Of a stretch of DNA of 63,492 nt, positions 52,228 through 60,163 are shown one piece after another; positions within the stretch are counted from its first letter, which is position 1, and each line of letters starts with the position of its first letter. Under the pieces are notes generated by a model. The model did no database searches. It was not told the origin of the DNA and worked only from the letters and a program-made list of their open reading frames with translations. The DNA is from an uncultured Atopostipes sp. (lineage in GTDB: Bacteria; Bacillota; Bacilli; Lactobacillales; Carnobacteriaceae_A). The DNA lies in assembly GCA_910588235.1 (NCBI GenBank), contig CAJUOQ010000009.1, positions 1 through 63,492 on the forward strand, given 5' to 3'. Both the position numbers and the translations under genes were made by a program.

Positions 52228-53031
52228 TTAATTCATAAATAAAGTATCACTGTCGATTCGAATCGCCTGCATACTTTTAGCCAATCCTGTTTTATTATCG
52301 GTTTCCACTAGACAAGCATTTAACTGCCCTTCACCGCTATCCGGTGTCACAAAGCGTGTCGGCATTTGGGTTCGGAAATTTTCAATAATCGATTCTTTTT
52401 TCATGCCTAAAATGCCTTCATAAAAACCGGTCATCCCCACATCTGTCTGGTAAGCGGTCCCTTGGGGTAAAATGCGGGCATCGTTAGTTTGTACATGGGT
52501 ATGCGTCCCCACAATCGCAGAAACTTTGCCATCAAAATACCAACCCGCGGCCTGTTTTTCACTCGTTGCTTCCGCATGAAAATCAATAAATATATGATCC
52601 GTTTCTTTTTTGGCTTCCGCAATTAATTCATCCCCTACACGAAAAGGATCATCAAAACTGCCCATAAAAGAACGCCCAAATAAATTAATCACGGCCAGTT
52701 TTTGGTCATTCAAACGGATAATTCGCATCCCTACGCCGGGAACTTCTTCATTACGCTCATAGTTCGCCGGTCGGATCAGACTCGTTGCGTCATCGATAAA
52801 ATTATAAATATCATAATGGTCCCATGTGTGGTTGCCCATTGTAATCACGTCCACACCGAGCGATAAAAATTTCTTATAAATTTTTTCCGTCAACCCGCGT
52901 CCATCCGCAGCGTTCTCTCCGTTTGCAATCACCACTTGTGGTTTATAGACTTGGCGTAAACGGGGAAGATAGTCAGCCACCATTTTTTGGCCTACTTTTC
53001 CCACCACATCGCCAATAAATAATATTTTCAC
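52228..53031 (-). CDS. ymdB: YmdB-type phosphodiesterase
   Basis: 267 residues of the calcineurin-like fold. Metal motifs: FIGDVVGKVG (near 5-14), NGENAADGRGLT (near 38-49), GNHTWDH (near 66-72) and THTHVQTND (near 176-184). Bacillus YmdB cleaves 2',3'-cyclic AMP and affects biofilm and RNA turnover. In Bacillus it directly follows rny; here a wall hydrolase gene and an IS lie between. GTG start. Confidence 0.93.
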   Translation of the reverse strand: MKILFIGDVVGKVGQKMVADYLPRLRQVYKPQVVIANGENAADGRGLTEKIYKKFLSLGVDVITMGNHTWDHYDIYNFIDDATSLIRPANYERNEEVPGVGMRIIRLNDQKLAVINLFGRSFMGSFDDPFRVGDELIAEAKKETDHIFIDFHAEATSEKQAAGWYFDGKVSAIVGTHTHVQTNDARILPQGTAYQTDVGMTGFYEGILGMKKESIIENFRTQMPTRFVTPDSGEGQLNACLVETDNKTGLAKSMQAIRIDSDTLFMN

Positions 53032-53197
53032 ACCTACACCTCTTCTAGATTTCTCTTCTCTATTTTATCAATACTAAGGGGGTGAAAGCAAAAAAGGTTT
53101 CACTAGTTTTCCCTTTGAAACCTTCCTTCTTTTCTATTATATCAAGAATATCGTTTATTTGGCGCATCCTTCGTAAATTTTATCGTGGATAGATGCT

Positions 53198-53337
53198 TTG
53201 CGTATCACAAATTGTGGGTTGTGATGAGCGGGGGCTGATTTGCTCGTCACAACTCTCCAAGTGCGACAGGCGAGACCGGGGTTGCTCGTCACAAGTCTCA
53301 AAGTGTGCCGAGTGAGACAGCTCTTGCTCGGCAAAAC
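53198..53337. repeat. Tandem repeat, period 42 bp, left part of an IS-split array
   Basis: Units start at 53198, 53240, 53282 and 53324; the second and third read TTGCTCGTCACAA(C/G)TCTC and continue AAGTG, GACAGG or GTGAGACAG. The fourth is cut after 14 bases (TTGCTCGGCAAAAC) by the insertion sequence and resumes at 54744. The array occupies the gap upstream of ymdB. Confidence 0.88.
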
Positions 53338-53428
53338 TGGAGTACTGTCAAGAAAGTGGACACATCATTCTTAAAAAAAGATCAAAACCTAAAACATTTG
53401 GACAAGAAGATGATGATTTTGTAGCTCT

Positions 53429-54295
53429 CTATGCAACGAATAAATAAGATTCTAATTTTTTCGCATCTATCTTTGATTCGCCACGTTCAAATTGATTGGG
53501 TGATAAATAGCCATTCTTAGAATGGCGCCTATTTTCATTATAGAATGAGGAAATATACCAATTTACAACTTTAATGGTTTCCTTTCTGTTCATGAAGACA
53601 CGACGATAAATAAGCTCTTTCTTAATAGTCGCAAAGAATGTTTCTGCACATGCATTATCGAATGGATTTCCTTTACGGCTCATGCTTCCCAAAGCCTCTA
53701 TGTCAGCTAACTTTTCACGGTAATCATGAGAAGCATATTGACTCCCACGATCTGAGTGAACAATCAGCCCTTCGTCTGGTTGCCGAGAGGCAACGGCCAT
53801 GGCTAAGGCATTTAATACTAAGTTCTTACGCATATGATCTGCTGCGTGCCAGCCTACTACTTTACGAGCGTATAAATCTAATACGATTGCTAAATATAAC
53901 CAACCGTCAGTTGTCCAAATATAGGTGATATCAGTTACCCAAACTTGATTAGTTTTTTCGACCTCAAAATCTTGTTCAAGTAAATCTTCATAAATTGGAT
54001 AATTATGATTAGAGTCCGTCGTTACAGTATATGGGTTGTCAGGAATAGCTTTTAATCCCATTTGCTGCATGTATCGCCCCACGGTGCGTTCTGAGACCCT
54101 ATAACCAGCGTCCAATAAGTCTTTGTGAAGACGTTCAGCACCATAGGTGCCAAAACTCTCATGAAAAAACTGACGGATTTTCTGCTTTAATTCTTTGCGA
54201 CGTTTTTCTGTTTCCGTTGGTCCACTTTCTTGCTTGGCTAACCATTTATAATAACCACTCGTCGAGACTTCGAGAACGTGACACATCTCCACCAC
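53429..54295 (-). CDS. IS3-family transposase, OrfB (DDE integrase)
   Basis: 288 residues counted from the first ATG; in nature probably made as part of OrfAB after frameshifting, because the frame is open upstream through FIEKHTDEFTVVEM. Integrase core rve: catalytic Asp in WVTDITYIW (near 121), Asp in IVHSDRGSQY (near 182) and Glu in ETFFATIKKE (near 217), with the usual D-D-35-E spacing. N-terminal HTH_21 helix region (KLRQFF-like). Part of the element at 53338-54738. Confidence 0.93.
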   Translation of the reverse strand: MVEMCHVLEVSTSGYYKWLAKQESGPTETEKRRKELKQKIRQFFHESFGTYGAERLHKDLLDAGYRVSERTVGRYMQQMGLKAIPDNPYTVTTDSNHNYPIYEDLLEQDFEVEKTNQVWVTDITYIWTTDGWLYLAIVLDLYARKVVGWHAADHMRKNLVLNALAMAVASRQPDEGLIVHSDRGSQYASHDYREKLADIEALGSMSRKGNPFDNACAETFFATIKKELIYRRVFMNRKETIKVVNWYISSFYNENRRHSKNGYLSPNQFERGESKIDAKKLESYLFVA

Positions 54296-54333
54296 AGTAA
54301 ATTCATCGGTATGCTTTTCGATAAAATTAAATT

Positions 54334-54663
54334 TTACTCGTGGTTCTCTGTGAAGACATGCATGGCCTTTTTTAATATTTTATTTTCTCTTTCTAAACGC
54401 TCAATTTTTTTATCTTTTTCTTTTCCTTCTTTTTCATAATCCGTAGGAGTCTTATAAATGACGGGTTCTTGATCTTTTTTCTTTTGCTCATGCTTCTCAA
54501 ACCAACCCACTTTTTTCTTATAATCTTGTACCCAACCCGACAAAGTTGTTCGTGAAATATTGAGTTCGCGGGAAAGTTCTGAGACTGTTCTGTCTTCTTC
54601 CATAACCATACGACTTACATATTCTTTATATTCTAAATCATAATTTTGGCTCATAATGAACAC
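54334..54663 (-). CDS. IS3-family transposase, OrfA (helix-turn-helix)
   Basis: 109 residues: an HTH that binds the IS ends (EDRTVSELSRELNISRTTLSGW near residues 22-43) and a C-terminal leucine-zipper-like helix (KKIERLERENKILKKAM). A slippery A-AAA-AAG is read near its end, allowing fusion to OrfB by a -1 shift. Confidence 0.9.
   Translation of the reverse strand: MFIMSQNYDLEYKEYVSRMVMEEDRTVSELSRELNISRTTLSGWVQDYKKKVGWFEKHEQKKKDQEPVIYKTPTDYEKEGKEKDKKIERLERENKILKKAMHVFTENHE
54367..54373 (-). other. Programmed -1 frameshift site of the IS
   Basis: Minus-strand heptamer A AAA AAG in the orfA frame (TTA AAA AAG GCC). Slipping back one base continues through VKFNFIEKH into OrfB without a stop. 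This is the standard IS3 slippery sequence. Confidence 0.82.
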
Positions 54664-54738
54664 ACCTTTTATATTATTGTAATTAAATTATATATATAAA
54701 CTGACGATAAGTCTGTGTCCACTATTTAGTCTAGCTCA

Positions 54739-54771
54739 AAAACTTCCAAGTTGTGACGCGCAATCTCCTTT
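54739..54771. repeat. Right part of the IS-split 42-bp repeat unit
   Basis: After the duplicated AAAAC, TTCCAAGTTGTGACGCGCAA and the next eight bases complete the fourth unit begun at 53324 (14 + 28 = 42). Confidence 0.78.
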
Positions 54772-54794
54772 TCAATCACTTGCTTGCATTAAAA

Positions 54795-54823
54795 AATCGG
54801 ACGCTTTTTTATCACGTCCGATT
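54795..54823 (-). terminator. Terminator of the cell-wall hydrolase gene
   Basis: AATCGGACG pairs with CGTCCGATT; TTTTTTAATG follows on the minus strand. Confidence 0.88.
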
Positions 54824-54833
54824 GACTCCTCTT

Positions 54834-55685
54834 TTATTTTTCATCTTCTATGTGAAGCTGTGCCAATGTTTCTTCTAGGTTTTCATCAAAAGCTTCCATT
54901 TCATCATAGCGTTCTAAATCATAACTTTGAATCGTTTCGTTTAACTTTTCAGCATAAGCACTGTCGGTAGCATAACGATCTTGTAACCAAGCGGTCGCGT
55001 CGGTATAGCTCTCCGTATTTTCACGCCAAGTGCCACTGTAGTATTCGGCATCCCACTCTAAACCATTTTTCATCAAGTTTCCGTAACGGTAAAGGGAATC
55101 AGCCCAAGAATCATAAACACTAAAGTCTGCTTGAATATAGATACTGTCGCCCGCGACATCTTCTCGCGTACGTGCCGTAACACTCTCGCCTTCCCAGCTG
55201 CCTTTCGTCCCCATTAAATTATTATAGGTTTGCGCCAACTCGGATTGGCCCCAGCTTGATTCTAAACTCGCTTGCGCGATCATCACTGAGGGATAAATAT
55301 CATGTTCATCCGCAATTAAGACCGCTGCGGGTGCGATCGTTTCAATAAATTCTGTCTGTGTGGAGGCCTCTTCAAATACGGGAAAACGCATCTGCCATTC
55401 TTTGAAAGCAAGGAGTTGTTCTTCTTCCCGTGTTAGTTCTTGTTCAGGCTCAGCTGCTTCAGCCGCTGCTCGCTTATCCGTTTCTAAAGTCGTGACGGGT
55501 TGTTCTTCTTCGGTTAAAAAGTTCCAGACATCTTTGATATAGTTTTCAAATTTCGGTAATTTTAATTCCTCATTCTTCGTTTCTGCTTGTGCAAGATCTG
55601 TTTCGTTTGCCAACGCAGATTGAATATCAGCAGGTAATAATAAATTAACAACTGCAAATAAACTAAAAAACATATGAATTATCAT
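54834..55685 (-). CDS. Secreted glucosaminidase-type cell-wall hydrolase (GH73)
   Basis: 283 residues. Signal peptide of about 28 residues (hydrophobic FFSLFAVVNLLLP, then SALA) and a linker rich in Glu/Ala. The GH73 domain spans about 130-265: IAPAAVLIADEHDIYPSVMIAQ, ASLESSWGQS (catalytic Glu), YNNLMGTKGSW, RYGNLM. It should cut N-acetylglucosaminyl bonds in peptidoglycan; no wall-binding repeats are present. The ATG at 55685 behind AAAGGAGAT is preferred to the frame opening at 55754. Located between rny and the IS, where Bacillus has none. Confidence 0.85.
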   Translation of the reverse strand: MIIHMFFSLFAVVNLLLPADIQSALANETDLAQAETKNEELKLPKFENYIKDVWNFLTEEEQPVTTLETDKRAAAEAAEPEQELTREEEQLLAFKEWQMRFPVFEEASTQTEFIETIAPAAVLIADEHDIYPSVMIAQASLESSWGQSELAQTYNNLMGTKGSWEGESVTARTREDVAGDSIYIQADFSVYDSWADSLYRYGNLMKNGLEWDAEYYSGTWRENTESYTDATAWLQDRYATDSAYAEKLNETIQSYDLERYDEMEAFDENLEETLAQLHIEDEK

Positions 55686-55868
55686 TTTAAACTCGATCTC
55701 CTTTAACGCTTTTTTAGCGCGAATGAAAGTATAAAGGATGCGAGTTTCAGACACAAATCCTAAGCCTCATTGTTATAGAATTGATAACTTCTTTGCAAAT
55801 TTCTGTCGATAGGTGATCCTTTTGTAACATTTGAAATCATAAGAACTTCCAATTTTCCCATAAAAAAA

Positions 55869-55903
55869 CGCCTATCTCGATCACTTAAGATCAAAGATAG
55901 ACG
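55869..55903 (-). terminator. Terminator of rny
   Basis: Long stem from CGTCTATCT and its partner AGATAGGCG, continued by GATC/GATC, then TTTTTTT on the minus strand. Confidence 0.85.
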
Positions 55904-55918
55904 TCGGTTATTTAATAT

Positions 55919-57481
55919 TTATTTTGCGTATTCAACAACTCTTGTTTCACGTATTACCGTTACTTTAATATTTCCAGGGTAATCCATTTTATCTTCAATT
56001 TCTTTTCGAACATTGCGAGCAAGTCCAATGCTTCGTGCGTCGTCCATTTCATCTGGTTGGACAATAATACGAATTTCGCGTCCTGCTTGGATCGCATAAC
56101 TTTCTTTGACGCCATCAAAGCTATTTGAAATTTCTTCAAGATTTTCAAGACGTTGCAAGTAGTTTTCAAGTGACTCACTACGAGCACCAGGTCTAGCGGC
56201 TGAGACTGCATCTGCGGCTTGAATAAGTGCGGATATAATACTTGTTGCTTCTATATCTCCATGGTGAGAAGCAATCGCATTAATGACGGTCTCTTTTTCT
56301 TGATAACGCATAGCGATCTGGGCACCGATTTCGACGTGGGACCCTTCAACTTCGCCATCTAGCGCTTTTCCAATGTCGTGAAGTAAGCCTGCTCGTTTAG
56401 CCAATTGTACATCTTCGCCTAATTCAGCAGCTAAAATGCCTGCAATCTTGGCCACCTCAATCGAGTGAGTAAGTACATTTTGACCATAACTTGTTCTAAA
56501 TTGTAAACGTCCGATAATTTTAATTAAGTCTGGATGAATTGAGTGAATGCCTAAGTCAAAGACGGTTTCTTCACCAATTTCTCGGATACGTTCGTCCATT
56601 TCTTTGCGTGATTTTTCGACAGCTTCTTCAATTCTACCCGGATGGATACGACCATCGGCAATTAATTTTTCAAGCGCCATCTTCGCAATCTCACGACGAA
56701 TCGGATCGAAACCACTTAATACGACCGTTTCTGGTGTGTCGTCAATAATTAAGTCCATTCCCGTCAAGCTTTCGATTGTTCGAATATTTCGACCATCGCG
56801 TCCGATAATGCGGCCTTTCATATCATCATTTGGCAAGTGAATGACACTAACGGTCGTTTCTGCCACTTGATCTGCAGCACTTCTTTGGATTGCTTCGGTA
56901 ATTAAACTTTTCGCTCGTCGGCTCACATCTGCTTTCATTTCTTGTTCAGATTGTTTAACCATGACGGCAATTTCATTGACTAATTCTTCTTCAGTTCTAC
57001 GAAGAACAATGTTTTGTGCTTCTTCTTCCGTAAGAGCTGAAATTCGCATTAATTCTTTTTCTTGTTTCTCTTTGTCTTGTTCAACTTCTTTTTCAAGCTT
57101 GTCTACTTTTTCAGTACGTTGATCTAATTTCGCCTCTTTGTGTTGTAAATTGGCATCTCTTTCATTTAGATTCTTCTCTTTATGATTTAAATTATCTTCA
57201 CGTTGATCTAGTCGACTTTCTTGTAGAGAAACTTCTTGGCGTTGCTCTTTTAGATCCCACTCAACTTCATTTCGATGAGAGTGAATTTCTTCTCGAGCCT
57301 CTAATAACGCTTCTTTTTTTACAATGTCAGCTTCTTTATTTGCATCTTCAACAATTTGTGCAGCTGTTTGTTTGGCATCAGCTTGTCTTTGTTCCGCGCT
57401 TTTTTTAGCAAAATGCGCGCCGACCGCTAACCCAATAATTAAAGTAACGATAGCAGAGGCTATAGCAAAAGGTAATTCCAT
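55919..57481 (-). CDS. rny: Ribonuclease Y
   Basis: Membrane-anchored endoribonuclease that starts mRNA decay. One N-terminal membrane helix (about residues 5-24), a very long coiled coil (about 30-190) with heptads of Gln/Glu/Lys, a KH domain (VIHLPNDDMKGRIIGRDGRNIRTIE near 205-229) and an HD domain (LTHSIEVAKIA near 335; HDIGKA near 366). 520 residues, normal. GGAGGTG precedes the ATG. Its own promoter at 57615-57643 gives a leader of about 125 nt. Confidence 0.97.
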   Translation of the reverse strand: MELPFAIASAIVTLIIGLAVGAHFAKKSAEQRQADAKQTAAQIVEDANKEADIVKKEALLEAREEIHSHRNEVEWDLKEQRQEVSLQESRLDQREDNLNHKEKNLNERDANLQHKEAKLDQRTEKVDKLEKEVEQDKEKQEKELMRISALTEEEAQNIVLRRTEEELVNEIAVMVKQSEQEMKADVSRRAKSLITEAIQRSAADQVAETTVSVIHLPNDDMKGRIIGRDGRNIRTIESLTGMDLIIDDTPETVVLSGFDPIRREIAKMALEKLIADGRIHPGRIEEAVEKSRKEMDERIREIGEETVFDLGIHSIHPDLIKIIGRLQFRTSYGQNVLTHSIEVAKIAGILAAELGEDVQLAKRAGLLHDIGKALDGEVEGSHVEIGAQIAMRYQEKETVINAIASHHGDIEATSIISALIQAADAVSAARPGARSESLENYLQRLENLEEISNSFDGVKESYAIQAGREIRIIVQPDEMDDARSIGLARNVRKEIEDKMDYPGNIKVTVIRETRVVEYAK

Positions 57482-57755
57482 ATTTACACCTCCGTATCAT
57501 TCTATTTTTAAATTTTCATGTAGGATATTATCAATCATTTGCTTATTTAAAGCAGTTTTTTACACGAAAGCTGCACTTCAATATAAGTTTGTATATCAAA
57601 GTACATCTTAGTATATAATATCTCTCTTTGCGTAAGAAGTCAATGAAGATTCATTGCTTAAATAAGCTGTAATGCTCTAATTATAGGGCTTACAGAACAC
57701 AAATTATTTTTTAATTTTGGTAAACTGCGCATCCACACTATTTTTGTGTATAAAT
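57482..57755. other. Gap between rny and ddh
   Basis: About 270 bases with the rny promoter and leader but no gene. An A/T-rich inverted stretch near 57545-57560 and 57661-57690 shows nothing definable. Confidence 0.4.
57615..57643 (-). promoter_or_regulatory. Promoter of rny
   Basis: Minus-strand -35 TTGACT (57638-57643) and -10 TATTAT (57615-57620), 17 bp apart. Confidence 0.7.
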
Positions 57756-57779
57756 AAAAAGCAGAAGACTCTGCTTTTT
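57756..57779 (-). terminator. Terminator of ddh
   Basis: AAAAAGCAGA and TCTGCTTTTT form a perfect 10-bp stem with a four-base loop; TTATTTA follows on the minus strand. Confidence 0.88.
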
Positions 57780-57794
57780 ATCGTATTGATTCAC

Positions 57795-58769
57795 TTATAA
57801 TAATTCTGCAATCAGTTCTTCTTTTGATTTCGAAGATAAATAATAAGGTGGGATATCTAAGACTGTATGTGCACCAAATTGTTTTTCTCCTGCTAATTTA
57901 TAAGCCGCACGAGCGTAAGCAATATTTACGGCCGCCGTAAATTCTGGGTTGCTTTCTAAAGTCAGAGAATAATCAATAATTGACATCTCTTCCTCAGAAG
58001 TTTGTCCTTGACGAATCACGGCACCTCCATGTGGCATATCTTGGTGTTCATGATTAAATTCTTCTTCAGAAATCATACTGACACTGGTACGATAATCTTC
58101 AAAATAATCCGGCATTTCTTTGATTGCTTTTTCAACAGCTACTGGATCGGCATCCTCTTCCAACACTACATACACTTCGCGCGTATGAGCTTCTGTTGCT
58201 TCATAAGGGACTTTTTTCCCTTCTTGGATTTGATCGATCATCAAAGGATCCGGTACTGTATATTGGACAGCATGTTTGACACCTTCCACACCACGGACTG
58301 CATCACTATGGCCTTGGCTAACACCACGGCCCCAAAAAGTGTAAGTATCACCGGTTGGTAAAATCGCTTCTTGGATCAAGCGGTTCATTGAAAATAAGCC
58401 AGGGTCCCAACCTGTGGAAATAACCGCGACGTTTTCATTTTCTTGCGCTATTTTATCCATTTTTTTGTAATATTCAGGGATTAAGGCATGCGTGTCATAA
58501 GCATCGACCGTATTAAAATGCTCCGCTAATGCTGGTCCTTGCGTTGGAATATCTGTTTTTGAACCACCACATAAAATTAAAACATCGATTTTATCTGTAA
58601 AGTCCAAAATATCATCTAAAGCATATGTAGGAGAAGTTGTATCTAGTGTTTCCGGATCTCTACGGGAAAAAATTCCGACCAGTTCCATATCCGGATGATT
58701 GTTTAAACCCACTTCTACACCCCGGCCTAAATTTCCATATCCTACAATGCCAATCCTTATGTTATTCAT
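57795..58769 (-). CDS. ddh: meso-Diaminopimelate dehydrogenase
   Basis: NADP-dependent enzyme that makes meso-diaminopimelate from tetrahydrodipicolinate in one step, for lysine and wall cross-links. Rossmann start IRIGIVGYGNLGRGVEVGL (residues 4-22), SRRDPE cofactor loop, WDPGLFS and the DapDH C-terminal domain. 324 residues, typical. The ATG at 58769 behind GGAGGAATAACC is preferred to the open frame from 58844. It lies between recA and rny, a place normally empty in Bacillus, and is monocistronic. Confidence 0.92.
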   Translation of the reverse strand: MNNIRIGIVGYGNLGRGVEVGLNNHPDMELVGIFSRRDPETLDTTSPTYALDDILDFTDKIDVLILCGGSKTDIPTQGPALAEHFNTVDAYDTHALIPEYYKKMDKIAQENENVAVISTGWDPGLFSMNRLIQEAILPTGDTYTFWGRGVSQGHSDAVRGVEGVKHAVQYTVPDPLMIDQIQEGKKVPYEATEAHTREVYVVLEEDADPVAVEKAIKEMPDYFEDYRTSVSMISEEEFNHEHQDMPHGGAVIRQGQTSEEEMSIIDYSLTLESNPEFTAAVNIAYARAAYKLAGEKQFGAHTVLDIPPYYLSSKSKEELIAELL

Positions 58770-58849
58770 GGTTATTCCTCCGTTTATCGAATTTAAAGAC
58801 TTGTAACCTTCTCTATTATCTAATAATTTACTATGTATTAACAATAAAA

Positions 58850-58889
58850 CCCCCTTTATTTGAATGTTTTTTCATTGCAATAAAGAGGG
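58850..58889 (-). terminator. Terminator of recA
   Basis: Stem CCCTCTTTATT/AATAAAGGGGG followed on the minus strand by TTTTATTG. Confidence 0.85.
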
Positions 58890-58925
58890 TGATTATTTTT
58901 CTATATGATATGAAAAGACAGAAGT

Positions 58926-60029
58926 TTATTTTGCAGTTTTTTCTTTTTTGTCTTTCTTGTCTTTTTTATCTTTGGTGTCTGTTTCTTTTTCTTCTTTTGT
59001 TTCTTCTTCTGCTTCTTCTGCAGGCAAGTCCTCTTCGTCCCCAATTCCGTAAGCTGCACGAACACGTCGGTCTACTTCTTCGCGGATATCTGGGTTTTCT
59101 AACAAGTAAGTCTTCGCACTTTCACGACCTTGACCAATTCGATGGTCGCCATAAGAGTACCAAGAACCTGCTTTGTCCAGAATGTCTTTCTCTGCCCCCA
59201 TGTCGACTAATTCGCCCACTTGCGAAATACCTTCTCCATAAATAATGTCAACCATTGCTTCTCTAAATGGAGGAGCTACTTTATTTTTAACGACTTTAAC
59301 TCGCGTACGGTTCCCGACCATTTCAGAACCTTCTTTAATGGATTCTGCTCGTCGGATTTCTAAACGAACTGAAGAGTGGAATTTTAAAGCTCGTCCACCT
59401 GGTGTCGTTTCTGGGTTCCCAAACATTACGCCGACTTTTTCACGGATTTGGTTGATAAAGAGCGCAATCGTTTTGGTTTTATTAATGGTTCCGGATAATT
59501 TTCTCATCGCTTGGGACATCAAACGCGCTTGTAAAGCCACGTGCGTGTCACCCATCTCCCCATCAATCTCAGCACGCGGAACTAAAGCGGCTACGGAGTC
59601 GACAACGACCATATCAATTGCTCCACTGGAAACTAAAGCATCCGCAATTTCTAAACCTTGTTCCCCTGTATCGGGTTGTGAGAGTAATAATTCATCTGTA
59701 TCGACCCCTAATTTTTTAGCATAAGAAGGGTCTAATGCGTGTTCCGCATCAATAAAGGCTGCTGTTCCGCCTTCTTTTTGAACTGAGGCAATCGCATGTA
59801 AAGCGACTGTTGTTTTTCCTGAACTTTCAGGACCATAAATTTCTACTACACGGCCACGTGGGTAGCCACCTGCACCTAGTGCGACGTCTATCGCCAAAGA
59901 ACCACTAGAAACTGTTGGGATCTTCTGGTTCGCTTGGTCACCCAACTTCATAATCGCACCTTTTCCAAAGTCTTTAGTAATTTGTTTCATGGCTTTGTCG
60001 AGTGCTTTTTGTCTTTCATCTGAAACCAT
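58926..60029 (-). CDS. recA: Recombinase RecA
   Basis: Forms filaments on single-stranded DNA, pairs homologous strands and triggers LexA self-cleavage. Walker A GPESSGKTT (near 66-74), Walker B IDMVVVDSVAAL (near 139-150) and L2 region MFGNPETTPGGRALK. The C-terminal tail is unusually rich in Lys, Glu and Asp (EEAEEETKEEKETDTKDKKD). The ATG at 60029 after GGAGGTTGACT is preferred to an upstream TTG. A LexA-type box lies upstream of the promoter. Confidence 0.97.
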   Translation of the reverse strand: MVSDERQKALDKAMKQITKDFGKGAIMKLGDQANQKIPTVSSGSLAIDVALGAGGYPRGRVVEIYGPESSGKTTVALHAIASVQKEGGTAAFIDAEHALDPSYAKKLGVDTDELLLSQPDTGEQGLEIADALVSSGAIDMVVVDSVAALVPRAEIDGEMGDTHVALQARLMSQAMRKLSGTINKTKTIALFINQIREKVGVMFGNPETTPGGRALKFHSSVRLEIRRAESIKEGSEMVGNRTRVKVVKNKVAPPFREAMVDIIYGEGISQVGELVDMGAEKDILDKAGSWYSYGDHRIGQGRESAKTYLLENPDIREEVDRRVRAAYGIGDEEDLPAEEAEEETKEEKETDTKDKKDKKDKKEKTAK

Positions 60030-60107
60030 AGTCAACCTCCGTTTTTTATTTCGTTCAATTCAGTATCATCTATTTGTTTATTTATAATCGTCACTTGTCA
60101 CTCTATT

Positions 60108-60136
60108 ATTTTACTCTCTTTTAACGGAAAAAGCAA
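60108..60136 (-). promoter_or_regulatory. Promoter of recA
   Basis: Minus-strand -35 TTGCTT (60131-60136) and -10 TAAAAT (60108-60113), 17 bp apart, about 80 bases before the start codon. Confidence 0.6.
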
Positions 60137-60144
60137 GGCTTAGC

Positions 60145-60158
60145 CGAACATTCATTCG
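60145..60158 (-). promoter_or_regulatory. LexA (DinR) box upstream of recA
   Basis: Minus strand reads CGAATGAATGTTCG, 13 of 14 positions of CGAACRNRYGTTCG. It ends eight bases upstream of the recA -35. Confidence 0.62.
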
Positions 60159-60163
60159 CATTT

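Larger units (their letters stand above)
53338..54738 (-). mobile_element. IS3-family insertion sequence (IS150-like), 1401 bp
   Basis: Boundaries are set by terminal sequences that begin TGGAGTAC (left) and TGAGCTAG (right, read inward), both leading to AGTGGACAC (53355-53363 and 54715-54723), and by an exact 5-bp target duplication AAAAC at 53333-53337 and 54739-54743. Removing the element and one AAAAC restores a 42-bp repeat unit. It carries orfA and orfB in the usual -1 arrangement with intact catalytic residues, so it may still be active. Confidence 0.92.
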
